Below are positions 40,574 through 47,984 of a DNA stretch of 64,000 nucleotides, piece after piece. Numbering within the stretch: position 1 is the stretch's first letter; each line of letters begins with the position of its first letter. The position numbers and the translations under genes were made by a program. The DNA comes from JAWVFK01 sp033856175 (GTDB lineage: Bacteria; Actinomycetota; Thermoleophilia; Solirubrobacterales; 70-9): contig JAWVFK010000031.1 in NCBI GenBank assembly GCA_033856175.1, positions 1 to 64,000 of the forward strand, written 5' to 3'. Under the pieces are notes generated by a model, which was given only the letters and a program-made list of their open reading frames with translations, did no database searches and had not been told where the DNA came from.

Positions 40574-42340
40574 CTAGATCCGGAAGCGCTTCTGGGCAGG
40601 GACCGGGTCGACGTTGCCGGCGGCGTCGCGAGCGCGCACGCGGAACGTGTGCTGCCCGCGCGAGAGGCTCCTGTAGGTCTTCGGCGAGCGGCAGGAGGTG
40701 AACGAACCGCCGTCGAGCTTGCAGCTGAAGGTCGCCGGCAGCTCGGTCGATGAGAACTTGAACGTCGCTCGCCGCCGGGATCGGTCGATCGCCGCCGATG
40801 TGATCGAGGTGTCCGGCGGCGTCGTATCGCCGGTGGTCTCGATGTCGAGGCCCCAGCCGCCGAAGATCGCACCGCCGGCGCCGGCGTCGCGGTCACGGAT
40901 GTAGAGGCTCCAGGTTCCGTTGGGGTTCGTGCCATCGAAGGCGCTGAGAACCGCTCCATAGGGCCCCGGCGGAGCCGGTGAGGGCATCGTCGGCATCGTC
41001 CCGGTGCCGGGCCTGTAGATGCCCGAGACGCCGCGCTGGAGCGAGCTCGCCTCGTCGTCGAAGCCCAGGCTCAAACCCTGGTCGATCAAGAAGTCGTCTT
41101 GCGCAATCAGCTTTGTCGCTTGCCCTCCCGGCCCGACCAGGAGGACGTCGACATCGAGCGGAACAAGATGGCTGAGCCCGGTCAAGCGGACGTTGACGTC
41201 CGTCACAGTCCCCTGCAGGCCAGAGACGAGGACGTCGGCGGGGTAGGGGCTTGCCTCGCGGACGTCGGCCTCGGGGATCGAGATCGCCGTGGCATTCTGA
41301 AATGCCGGGGCGTCGAGAGCCGTGTTGATTCGCGCGATCCGGTTGCCTGCGTGCTCGGTGAACCAGAGGTTGCCGTCAGGGCCGGCGGCGATGCCGTCGG
41401 GCTCGGCGCCGGTCGTGATCCCGCTCGTGAACTCCGTGACGACGCCCTCGGGGGTGATCCGGCCAACCGCGTCGTGGTTGCCGTCGCTGAACCAGAGGTT
41501 GCCGTCTGCGGCCGCGGCGATTCCCTGAACCAGCGCGCCGCCGTCGAATCCCGCCGCATCGCGAAACTCGTCCGCTCCGGCGGCGGTGTCGGCCGGATCG
41601 ATCCGGCCGATGCCACCCACCTCGGTGAACCAGATTGCCCCATCGGGGCCGGAGGCGATGTCCGCTGGCTGAGCATCGGCGCTGATGCCATCGCCGAACT
41701 CGGACGCGCCGGCGGCTGTGTCGAAGGGATTGATTCGGCCGATCGAGTCGATGCCGTTTTCCGTGAACCAGAGCTTGCCGTCGGTCCCGGCGGCGATCCG
41801 GCTCGGGTTGGCGCCGGCGGTGATCCCATCTCCGAACTCGGTGACGACGCCGGTGGAGAGGGTGACGCGGCCGATCTTGTCCGGCCCGGCCTCGGTGAAC
41901 CAGAGGTTGCCGTCCGCCCCGACGGCGATGCCTGCCGGAAACGAGCCCGTGGTCGGCGTCGCGACGAACGTCGGGGACGCCAATGGGTTGGTGAGGTCGA
42001 TCTTGCCGATCGCCCCGCCGCCGACGGAGGCGAGGGTGAACCAGACGTTGCCGTCCGGGGCGCCGGTGATGTCGACCGGGCTGGTACCCACCGGCAGGCT
42101 GACCTCGCTGACGGCCCCCGCCGGCGTGATCCGGCCGATCTTGTGCGCGCCCAGCTCGGTGAACCAGAGGTTGCCGTCAGGGCCGGCGGCGATGCCGTCC
42201 GGCTGCGAGCCGGCGGTGGCCAGCGAGGCGAACTCGGACGCCGCAGGGGTCGAGGCGGTGGCTGCCGAAGCCAGCGCCGCCGAGACGATCGCGGCTGAGA
42301 CGAGAGCGCCCAGCGCTTGGGCGATGCGTTGAATTTTCAA
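40574..42340 (-). CDS. Secreted Vgb-type beta-propeller protein with P/Homo B and C-terminal domains
   Basis: A TTG at 42340, behind AAGGGAAGGG, gives a typical signal peptide (LKIQRIAQALGALVSAAIVS). The 588-residue protein then has about eight repeats of the kind GPDGNLWFTE followed by IGRI (roughly 30-330), a virginiamycin-B-lyase-like propeller. A proprotein-convertase P-like jelly roll (ISIPEADV, GTWSLYIRDRDAG, FGGWGLDI) follows, and a final small domain with two cysteines (FSCKLDGGSFTSC). It is probably a cell-surface or secreted binding protein; antibiotic lyase activity is not implied. Confidence 0.82.
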   Translation of the reverse strand: MKIQRIAQALGALVSAAIVSAALASAATASTPAASEFASLATAGSQPDGIAAGPDGNLWFTELGAHKIGRITPAGAVSEVSLPVGTSPVDITGAPDGNVWFTLASVGGGAIGKIDLTNPLASPTFVATPTTGSFPAGIAVGADGNLWFTEAGPDKIGRVTLSTGVVTEFGDGITAGANPSRIAAGTDGKLWFTENGIDSIGRINPFDTAAGASEFGDGISADAQPADIASGPDGAIWFTEVGGIGRIDPADTAAGADEFRDAAGFDGGALVQGIAAAADGNLWFSDGNHDAVGRITPEGVVTEFTSGITTGAEPDGIAAGPDGNLWFTEHAGNRIARINTALDAPAFQNATAISIPEADVREASPYPADVLVSGLQGTVTDVNVRLTGLSHLVPLDVDVLLVGPGGQATKLIAQDDFLIDQGLSLGFDDEASSLQRGVSGIYRPGTGTMPTMPSPAPPGPYGAVLSAFDGTNPNGTWSLYIRDRDAGAGGAIFGGWGLDIETTGDTTPPDTSITSAAIDRSRRRATFKFSSTELPATFSCKLDGGSFTSCRSPKTYRSLSRGQHTFRVRARDAAGNVDPVPAQKRFRI

Positions 42341-42398
42341 AGTGACAGACCCTTCCCTTGAAGCGCTTCGTGCGCCTTCCTCCCCCAAGTCGAGCGTG

Positions 42399-42427
42399 AC
42401 TGTAACAGCGGTTCGCCGCGATGGCAA
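42399..42427 (-). promoter_or_regulatory. Sigma-70-type promoter of the propeller gene
   Basis: On the minus strand TTGCCA (42427-42422) and TACAGT (42404-42399) are spaced by 17 nt. It predicts a leader of about 50 nt that contains the AAGGGAAGGG ribosome site. Confidence 0.6.
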
Positions 42428-42457
42428 GGCACCAACGGAGCTTCCGCCCAGACGCGC

Positions 42458-42601
42458 TCAGCGCTCGCTTTCCTCTTTCTCTCTGCGCTCGCGGCGCTGC
42501 TCGCGAATCGAGCGGCCGATCGACCAGATGACGACCAGCGCCGGCGGAATGTAGATCGCCCAGAGGTAGTGGCCGGCGTGGGCGAGCGGCAGCGAGATCA
42601 C
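42458..42601 (-). CDS. Tiny single-span membrane protein (47 aa)
   Basis: A GTG overlapping the stop of the preceding membrane protein (GTGA) opens a 47-codon frame: VISLPLAHAGHYLWAIYIPP, a continuing hydrophobic segment ALVVIWSIG, and a highly charged tail (REQRRERREKEESER). One membrane helix with a basic/acidic cytoplasmic end is expected. The coupling and the clean hydrophobic/charged layout argue that it is a real subunit of the neighbouring membrane protein. A longer frame upstream lies inside the previous gene. Confidence 0.6.
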   Translation of the reverse strand: MISLPLAHAGHYLWAIYIPPALVVIWSIGRSIREQRRERREKEESER

Positions 42602-44007
42602 TGGTTCGCCTGGGAGAGCAGATAGAGGCCGGTGGTCGTGAACAGGACCATCACAGCGAGCATCCACTCCTGCGAGCGGCTTGCCCGCTTGTGGTCGCCA
42701 TAGACGGCGAGCGCCTTGTCGTGGCCGAGCGTCAGGCCGAGGACGTGGCCGATTACCAGCGCCGCGACCTGGACGTACCAGACGCCATTCGAGCCGATCA
42801 CCGTGTAGTCGATCGGCGACCCTCCAGCGGTGCCGAAGAGATTCCAGCCGTGGCCGAGGGGGTCGGAGAGCTGGAACTTGTACTGGGCCTGGAATTGGAA
42901 GACGAAGAAGCTGAAGTAGTGGGCGACGAGGTAGGCGAGGGCGATCGGGACCAGGGTGTGGGCGAAGTCGCGCCGCAGCCGCTCCTGAGGCGGCGAGCCG
43001 CGCACCATGTGCATGCCGGCGACGCCGAGCACGAAGACGGCGGCGACCGCCGCCAGGGTCAGGCCGAGGAACAGGCTCTCGGTCAGCCGCAGCGCCGCCT
43101 CGGAGCTGAGGCCACGATCGAGCAGCCAGCCGAACGTCGACGCGATCGGCGACTTCAACGCCCCCTCCTGGGCGCCGTCGAAGGCCGTCGTCCCGATCGC
43201 CGCGACGACGAGCGCCAGCGAGCCTGGGACGGCCGCCCAGCCCACGGTGCCCGAGAGGAAGCGGCGAAAGCCGACGACGTCTCCCCTGCGCTCGAACGGC
43301 GAGAGCCGCGAGTACATGTTGAGGTAGACCGAGAAGGTCTCACCGCGCTCGCACCAGCGCTCGACGCCGAAGAGCAGCATCGCCGCGAACGTGTAGAGAC
43401 TGTAGAGCAGCGTCGCCACCGCGACCACGTGCGGGGTTAGCGCGGCCCCGGTTATCCCGCCGGCGCCGTAGACGAGCTCGAGCCAGACGAAGGCGACGAC
43501 ACCAGCTGCAGCCGGCCAGCGGCCCAGCCGCTCCGGGTAGGCCAGTGGCTCGAATGGCCGCGCGCCGCCGATCCGCTCGACCAGCCATCCCGTGCTGCGG
43601 GCGATCGCCCGCCAGGGGTTGAGGGCGCGGAAGACATCGCCGAGCAGGACGCTGAGAACGACTCCGCCGAGCCAGAACGTGACGTAGACGAAGGTCAGCG
43701 AGAAGTTCTGATCGGGAGCATCGGTGCCGACGAGACCGGACCAGATGACCACCCCCAGCAGGAAGACCCCCAGCGCGCCGGCGATGACCTCGGTGATGCG
43801 ACCCGCCGCCAGCCGCGAGAGCCACGAGGGGGCGGGCCGCCAGGGCTTGCCCTCGAGGCGCGCCTCGCGCCAGGAGAACGACAGCACCGCGAAGGAGACG
43901 ATCAGGACCAGGGCCGCGCCCCAGGCAAAGAGCCAGGCCGGGATCGGCAGGTCGCGGCGGCCGACCAGCGCGTGGCCGAGCAGGAGCAGCCCCTGCAGCG
44001 GGGGCAC
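42598..44007 (-). CDS. Polytopic membrane protein of unknown function (469 aa)
   Basis: The protein has about ten to eleven membrane helices with conserved-looking polar loops (NPWRAIARSTGWLVER, HYFSFFVFQFQAQYKFQLSD, DYTVIGSNGVWYVQV). From memory, similar actinobacterial proteins sometimes carry the label fenitrothion hydrolase; I see no hydrolase motif and would not rely on that. The start GTG shares one base with the stop of the upstream cupredoxin-like gene. With two cupredoxin-like proteins next to it, a copper or redox role is possible. Confidence 0.7.
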   Translation of the reverse strand: MPPLQGLLLLGHALVGRRDLPIPAWLFAWGAALVLIVSFAVLSFSWREARLEGKPWRPAPSWLSRLAAGRITEVIAGALGVFLLGVVIWSGLVGTDAPDQNFSLTFVYVTFWLGGVVLSVLLGDVFRALNPWRAIARSTGWLVERIGGARPFEPLAYPERLGRWPAAAGVVAFVWLELVYGAGGITGAALTPHVVAVATLLYSLYTFAAMLLFGVERWCERGETFSVYLNMYSRLSPFERRGDVVGFRRFLSGTVGWAAVPGSLALVVAAIGTTAFDGAQEGALKSPIASTFGWLLDRGLSSEAALRLTESLFLGLTLAAVAAVFVLGVAGMHMVRGSPPQERLRRDFAHTLVPIALAYLVAHYFSFFVFQFQAQYKFQLSDPLGHGWNLFGTAGGSPIDYTVIGSNGVWYVQVAALVIGHVLGLTLGHDKALAVYGDHKRASRSQEWMLAVMVLFTTTGLYLLSQANQ

Positions 44008-44411
44008 TAGGGCTGCACCGTCAGCTCAGCGATCTGCTGCTTGCGCCCCTCCAGTTCCACTTCGAATACACCGTCGATCGACGCGGGAAAGTCGAACGAG
44101 ACCGAGCCGCCGGCGGGAACGTCCTTCATCAGGTCGTAGCCGTGAACGTGGATCTCGTCGGCGATGTCCGAGACCACCTCGAAGCGGACCCTGCCTCCCT
44201 TCTGGAAGGTCAGTCTCTGGATCCCACCGACCGGCTTGGCGTCGCGCACCGTGACCGTCGCCACCTTCGCGACGGAGCCGGGCTGCGTTGCGGGCGGACT
44301 CGAGCTCTTCGAGTCCCTGCTGTCGCTCTTCAGCACGACGAAGAGGACCACCGCAACAGCGATCAGCGCGATCAGGACGGCGAGGCGGGTCGCTCTGGTT
44401 CGGCTGGTCAT
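44007..44411 (-). CDS. Membrane-anchored cupredoxin-like protein A
   Basis: This 134-residue protein has a basic start, one membrane helix (LAVLIALIAVAVVLFVVL) and an outer domain of about 80 residues. The fold pattern (VRFEVVSDIADEIHVHGYD, VPAGGSVSFDFPASIDGVFE, IAELTVQP) resembles the EfeO-type cupredoxin domain. The HVHGYD histidines could bind metal, but the Cys of a blue-copper site is missing. It is similar to the next upstream gene, suggesting duplication. Confidence 0.75.
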   Translation of the reverse strand: MTSRTRATRLAVLIALIAVAVVLFVVLKSDSRDSKSSSPPATQPGSVAKVATVTVRDAKPVGGIQRLTFQKGGRVRFEVVSDIADEIHVHGYDLMKDVPAGGSVSFDFPASIDGVFEVELEGRKQQIAELTVQP

Positions 44412-44430
44412 GAGTCTCAGGCGCGGAGGG

Positions 44431-44877
44431 CTAGCCGCGGATCTGCAGCCTAGCGATCGCGATGTGGGAGGCATCGACGATGACGGCGAACAGGCCCCGC
44501 TTGCGGGCTCGGAAGTCGAACTTCACGGCGTGGCCCGCGGGCACGCTCTTCGCCTGGCCGGGGATGCCGACGATCGAGATGCCGACGATCGAGTCCGAGC
44601 GCACCTCGAAGCGGACGTGCTGGCCGCGCTTGAAGGAGAGCTTGGGCGGCCCGCTGCTCGGCGGCGCGCCGGCGACGACTCGAACGACCGCCACCGGCCT
44701 TGCCTTTCGACGGGCGGGCTTTTGAGGGGCGCTCGGCGACGCCGGCGTCGACGTGCTTCCACGCAGCGAGGGGGCATCGACGGTGTTGTGGCTGCTGAGG
44801 AAGACGAACGCGACCACGACCCCGATGCCGATCGCGACACCGAGGCCGATCCCGAGGGCGCGCTCGCCCCGCGTCAA
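44431..44877 (-). CDS. Membrane-anchored cupredoxin-like protein B (degenerate paralogue)
   Basis: This 148-residue protein has the same plan as its neighbour: basic start, one helix (IGLGVAIGIGVVVAFVFL), a Pro/Ser/Lys linker and a domain with FKRGQHVRFEVRSD, SVPAGHAVKFDFRA and GLFAVIVDASHIAIARLQI. Where protein A has HVHGYD this copy reads GISIVGIPGQ, so the metal-type histidines are gone. The start is a TTG with a weak ribosome site, so the exact start is uncertain. Confidence 0.65.
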   Translation of the reverse strand: MTRGERALGIGLGVAIGIGVVVAFVFLSSHNTVDAPSLRGSTSTPASPSAPQKPARRKARPVAVVRVVAGAPPSSGPPKLSFKRGQHVRFEVRSDSIVGISIVGIPGQAKSVPAGHAVKFDFRARKRGLFAVIVDASHIAIARLQIRG

Positions 44878-44890
44878 ACCGCTTGGCTGC

Positions 44891-45505
44891 CTAGACGCCG
44901 TCGAGCAGGCGCCAGTTGGCGCGGAACGCCGACTCGGCGGCCTCGACCAGGCGGTCGGCGTCGTCCTCGCCGGAGAGCTCGTCGATCAGCGCTCGCGCCT
45001 CGGCGGCGTGCTCGACGTCGAGCTTCTGGTGGAGTCGGAAGTACTCGGTCGCCGGGCCCTCCTGGACGTCGTAGCGCTCGATCAGGCCCTCGGCCTTGAC
45101 CCGCGCGATCTCCGGCTGACCGCTCTCGATCGCGTAGAGACGCACCAGCCCGGGCAGGACGCCGTCGTCGCAGGTCCAGGCCTCGACGCACTCGGCCGTT
45201 TCGCGGTTGGCCTCGGCGTCGCTCGAGCCGCCGACGGAATCGACGAAGCCGTCCCAGAGACGGACGTGGTCGGCCTCCTCCGCGGCGTGGCGGCGCAGCG
45301 CCTCGCGCTCGCGCTCAGGCGCGGCCTCGGCGACGCCCGCCGAGAGCGCGGCTATCGCCGCGGTCGCGTGGCGGTACTGGCCCGAGTAGCGCGCGAGCTC
45401 GTCGCGAGTCAGCTCGCCGGCCGACCAGCGCTGGTAGAAGGGGTGCTCGAGCACGTTCCAGCGGCTGCGGGCCTGCTCGATCCGGGTCCAGATGCTGTCG
45501 CTCAT
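44891..45505 (-). CDS. TenA/PqqC/CADD-like heme-oxygenase-fold protein
   Basis: This 204-residue helical protein opens SIWTRIEQARSRWNVLEHPFYQRWSAGEL, then YSGQYRHATAAIAAL, RRHAAEEADHVRLWDGF and EYFRLHQKLDVEHAAEA. The Glu and His residues in these helices are placed as in CADD-type (non-heme di-iron) members, some of which make p-aminobenzoate from tyrosine. TenA-type thiaminase is a less likely option. The ATG at 45505 is chosen; an upstream extension is non-homologous and overlaps the divergent gene. Confidence 0.8.
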   Translation of the reverse strand: MSDSIWTRIEQARSRWNVLEHPFYQRWSAGELTRDELARYSGQYRHATAAIAALSAGVAEAAPEREREALRRHAAEEADHVRLWDGFVDSVGGSSDAEANRETAECVEAWTCDDGVLPGLVRLYAIESGQPEIARVKAEGLIERYDVQEGPATEYFRLHQKLDVEHAAEARALIDELSGEDDADRLVEAAESAFRANWRLLDGV

Positions 45506-45543
45506 GCGGGCTCCTCGGGGGTCGCGTGACGGGCGCCGGAGGA

Positions 45544-45549
45544 TACCTT
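45544..45549 (+). promoter_or_regulatory. Leaderless -10 box (TACCTT)
   Basis: TACCTT is followed by exactly 6 nt and GTG 45556. It fixes that start in preference to an earlier in-frame codon at 45526. The divergent CADD-like gene starts only 50 nt away. Confidence 0.5.
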
Positions 45550-45555
45550 GCGCCG

Positions 45556-46380
45556 GTGCGACCGCAAGCGACCGACATCGCCGCGCCCGAGCTGCCGCCG
45601 CGGCTGCGCTGGGCGGGCTCGCCGCCGGCCTCGATGGCCGAGCTGACGGCAACGGGGCCCGTGCTGGTCCACTTCTTCGACTTCGCCCAGCTCAACAGCG
45701 TTAGGGCGCTGCCGTACGTCCTCGCCTGGCACGGGCGCTACGCGGCTTCCGGGCTGGCGGTGATCGGGGTGCAGGCGCCGCGCTTTGCGTTCGCCGCCGA
45801 GCCGGCAAATGTCGAGGCCGCGGCCGAACATCTCGGCATCGGCTACCCGATCGCGATCGACGCCGACTTCGACCTCTGGGCCGACTACGGCTGCGAGGGC
45901 TGGCCGAGCCTCTTCCTCTGGGGCCGCGGCGGCGCCCTGCGCTGGGCGCACCTCGGTGAGGGCGAGTACTTCGCCACCGAGCTGGCGATCCAGGAGGAGC
46001 TGCGCGAGGACGAGCCGCTGCGCGAGCTGCCACAGCCAATCGAGCCGCTGCGGCCGAGCGACGCCGCCGACGCCAAGGTCATGGCGCCCACCGCGGAGGT
46101 CTTCCCCAGCGGCTCTCCGGAGCGCCCCTGGGTGGCCGTCGGCGAGCGCAGCGAGGCGCTCCGCGCCGACTACGCGGCGGCTGGTGCCTACGTCACCGTC
46201 GAGGGTGCGGGAACGATCGGGGTTGAGCTCGACGGCCGGCCGTCGGCCGAGGTCGAAGTGGACGCCCCCGGCCTCTACGAGCTGACCGCTCACGAGCGCC
46301 ACGAGCGCCACTCGCTGGCGCTGCTGCCGGCGGCGGGGCAGCGGATCCATTCGCTCAGCTTCGCGCCGGGCGTCCCCTAA
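45556..46380 (+). CDS. Thioredoxin-fold (TlpA/DipZ-like) protein without active-site cysteines
   Basis: This 274-residue protein has the thioredoxin pattern LVHFFDFAQLNSVRALPYV followed by GLAVIGVQAP and the cis-Pro segment GWPSLFLW. The CxxC position holds Q45-L-N-S48, so it cannot do dithiol chemistry. No signal peptide is visible. The C-terminal ~100 residues form a separate beta-rich domain like that after the thioredoxin part of DipZ proteins (AYVTVEGAGTIGVELDG). It may be a binding or structural protein. Confidence 0.75.
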   Translation: MRPQATDIAAPELPPRLRWAGSPPASMAELTATGPVLVHFFDFAQLNSVRALPYVLAWHGRYAASGLAVIGVQAPRFAFAAEPANVEAAAEHLGIGYPIAIDADFDLWADYGCEGWPSLFLWGRGGALRWAHLGEGEYFATELAIQEELREDEPLRELPQPIEPLRPSDAADAKVMAPTAEVFPSGSPERPWVAVGERSEALRADYAAAGAYVTVEGAGTIGVELDGRPSAEVEVDAPGLYELTAHERHERHSLALLPAAGQRIHSLSFAPGVP

Positions 46381-46392
46381 TACGGCGCCGGT

Positions 46393-47361
46393 TCAGGCCC
46401 GGGCGGCGAGCTCGATGCGGATCTCCTTCGGCAGCATGAAGCGGACGTCCTCGTCGATGACCCGAAGCTCGGATACGTCTTGGGCCCCGCGCTGCTCGAA
46501 GAAGCTGACGAGGCGCTCGACGAGCTCCTCGGGGGCACTTGCCCCGGAGGTGATGCCGACCGTCTCGACACCCTCGAGCCAGGCCTCGTCGACCTGGGTG
46601 TGGTTGTCGATCAGATAGGAGTCGGCGCCGTGCTCGCGGGCGACCTCGACGAGGCGGTTCGAGTTCGAGGAGTTGGTCGAGCCGATCACCAGCACCAGCT
46701 CGCACTGCCGCGCCAGCGCCTTGACGGCGACCTGCCGGTTCGTCGTCGCGTAACAGATGTCGTCGGTGCGCGGTCCGACGATCGCCGGGAACCGCTGGCG
46801 CAGCCGCTCGATGATCTCGTTCGTCTCGTCGACGGAGAGGGTCGTCTGGGTGATGTAGGCGACCTTCTCGGGGTCGTCCAGCTCGAGGCGGTCGACGTCG
46901 TCCACCGTCTGGACGAGGACGATCGAGTCGGGAGCCTCGCCGGTCGTCCCCTCGACCTCCTCGTGGCCCTCGTGACCGACGAGGACGATCGTGTAGCCGT
47001 CGGCGGCGAACTTCCGCGCCTCGACGTGGACCTTGGTGACGAGCGGGCAGGTGGCGTCGATCGTCCGCAGCCGGCGGCTGGCGGCGTTCTCGTGGACGCT
47101 CGGAGCGACCCCGTGGGCCGAGAAGACGACGGTCGCTCCCTCAGGCACCTCGGTCTCCTGGTCGACGAAGATCGCGCCGCGCTTCTCGAGCTCCTCGACG
47201 ACATGCTTGTTGTGGACGATCTCCTTGCGGACATAGATCGGCGCGCCGTGGATGTCGAGTGCGTGCTCGACCGCCTGCACGGCGCGGTCAACGCCTGCGC
47301 AGTAGCCGCGGGGTGCGGCAAGCAGGACGCGGCGCGGAGCGTTCAGGGTGGCGGCAGGCAT
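46393..47361 (-). CDS. ispH: 4-hydroxy-3-methylbut-2-enyl diphosphate reductase
   Basis: This is the last enzyme of the MEP isoprenoid pathway, a [4Fe-4S] protein. The three cluster cysteines are in APRGYCAGVDRA (C21), DATCPLV and DDICYATTNRQ. HNKHVVEEL, FSAHGVAPSV, THQAEV-type HTQVDEAWL and GITSGASAPE are conserved substrate-site blocks. The ATG at 47361 (MPAATLN) is favoured over GTG 47367 because a TACCCT box lies 7 nt before the ATG. Confidence 0.95.
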   Translation of the reverse strand: MPAATLNAPRRVLLAAPRGYCAGVDRAVQAVEHALDIHGAPIYVRKEIVHNKHVVEELEKRGAIFVDQETEVPEGATVVFSAHGVAPSVHENAASRRLRTIDATCPLVTKVHVEARKFAADGYTIVLVGHEGHEEVEGTTGEAPDSIVLVQTVDDVDRLELDDPEKVAYITQTTLSVDETNEIIERLRQRFPAIVGPRTDDICYATTNRQVAVKALARQCELVLVIGSTNSSNSNRLVEVAREHGADSYLIDNHTQVDEAWLEGVETVGITSGASAPEELVERLVSFFEQRGAQDVSELRVIDEDVRFMLPKEIRIELAARA

Positions 47362-47368
47362 CCCCACA

Positions 47369-47374
47369 AGGGTA
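47369..47374 (-). promoter_or_regulatory. Leaderless -10 box of ispH (TACCCT)
   Basis: On the minus strand TACCCT is followed by 7 nt and the ispH ATG. With +1 expected near the ATG, the upstream GTG would not be transcribed. Confidence 0.45.
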
Positions 47375-47386
47375 CCGGCCGGCGCC

Positions 47387-47971
47387 TCAGCTCAAGTGGG
47401 GCGGGCCCGCCGCAGGCTCGCCCGCCGCCCGCGCCGCCAGCGCCGCCCGCAGCGACCGCAGGGCGCGGTGCTGGAGCTGGTGCACGCCGCCCTCGGTTCT
47501 GTCGAGCCGTGCCGCGATCTCGGTGAAGCTCATGTCGAGGATGAAGCGCAGCCCGATCACGACGCGCTGAGCCTCGGGCAGCTCGCGGATGGCGTCGAGC
47601 AGCTCCTCGTCGTCGATCTCGGCGATCACCGGCGGCTGGCTCGCCCAAACCGTGGACCGGTTGGCGGCGCTGAGCTCGAGCGGCTCGGCGACGCTCACCG
47701 GCCTCATCTTCTTCAGGTAGTCGAGCGCCTGGTTGCGGGCGATCCGATCGAGCCAGCTGGCGATCGGCGCCCCGGTGGCCTTGAACGAGGGCAGAGCAGC
47801 CAGAGCCCGGGCGAAGACCTCCTGGGCCGCGTCCTCGGCCTCATGCGGATCCCGCAGAGCGACGCGAAAGTAGCCGTAGAGACGGGTGAAGTGCCGCTCA
47901 TAGAGCAAGCTGGCTGAACAGCCAGTATTGGCGGCAAAGTGCCCGGGCGGGGTTTTGAGGCGCGGATCCAT
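47387..47971 (-). CDS. ECF-type sigma-70 family factor (downstream of the giant gene)
   Basis: This 194-residue protein has sigma region 2 (LYERHFTRLYGYFRVALRD, EAEDAAQEVFARALAALP, SWLDRIARNQALDYLKK) and region 4 (LPEAQRVVIGLRFILDMSF, TEIAARLDRTEGGVHQLQHRAL). Such factors redirect RNA polymerase in response to envelope or stress signals. The ATG at 47971 lies 13 nt after the stop of the 2361-residue surface protein, so the two are probably co-transcribed. No zinc-finger anti-sigma gene is adjacent. An upstream extension inside the giant gene has no homology. Confidence 0.9.
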   Translation of the reverse strand: MDPRLKTPPGHFAANTGCSASLLYERHFTRLYGYFRVALRDPHEAEDAAQEVFARALAALPSFKATGAPIASWLDRIARNQALDYLKKMRPVSVAEPLELSAANRSTVWASQPPVIAEIDDEELLDAIRELPEAQRVVIGLRFILDMSFTEIAARLDRTEGGVHQLQHRALRSLRAALAARAAGEPAAGPPHLS

Positions 47972-47984
47972 GACTCGCGGTGGC

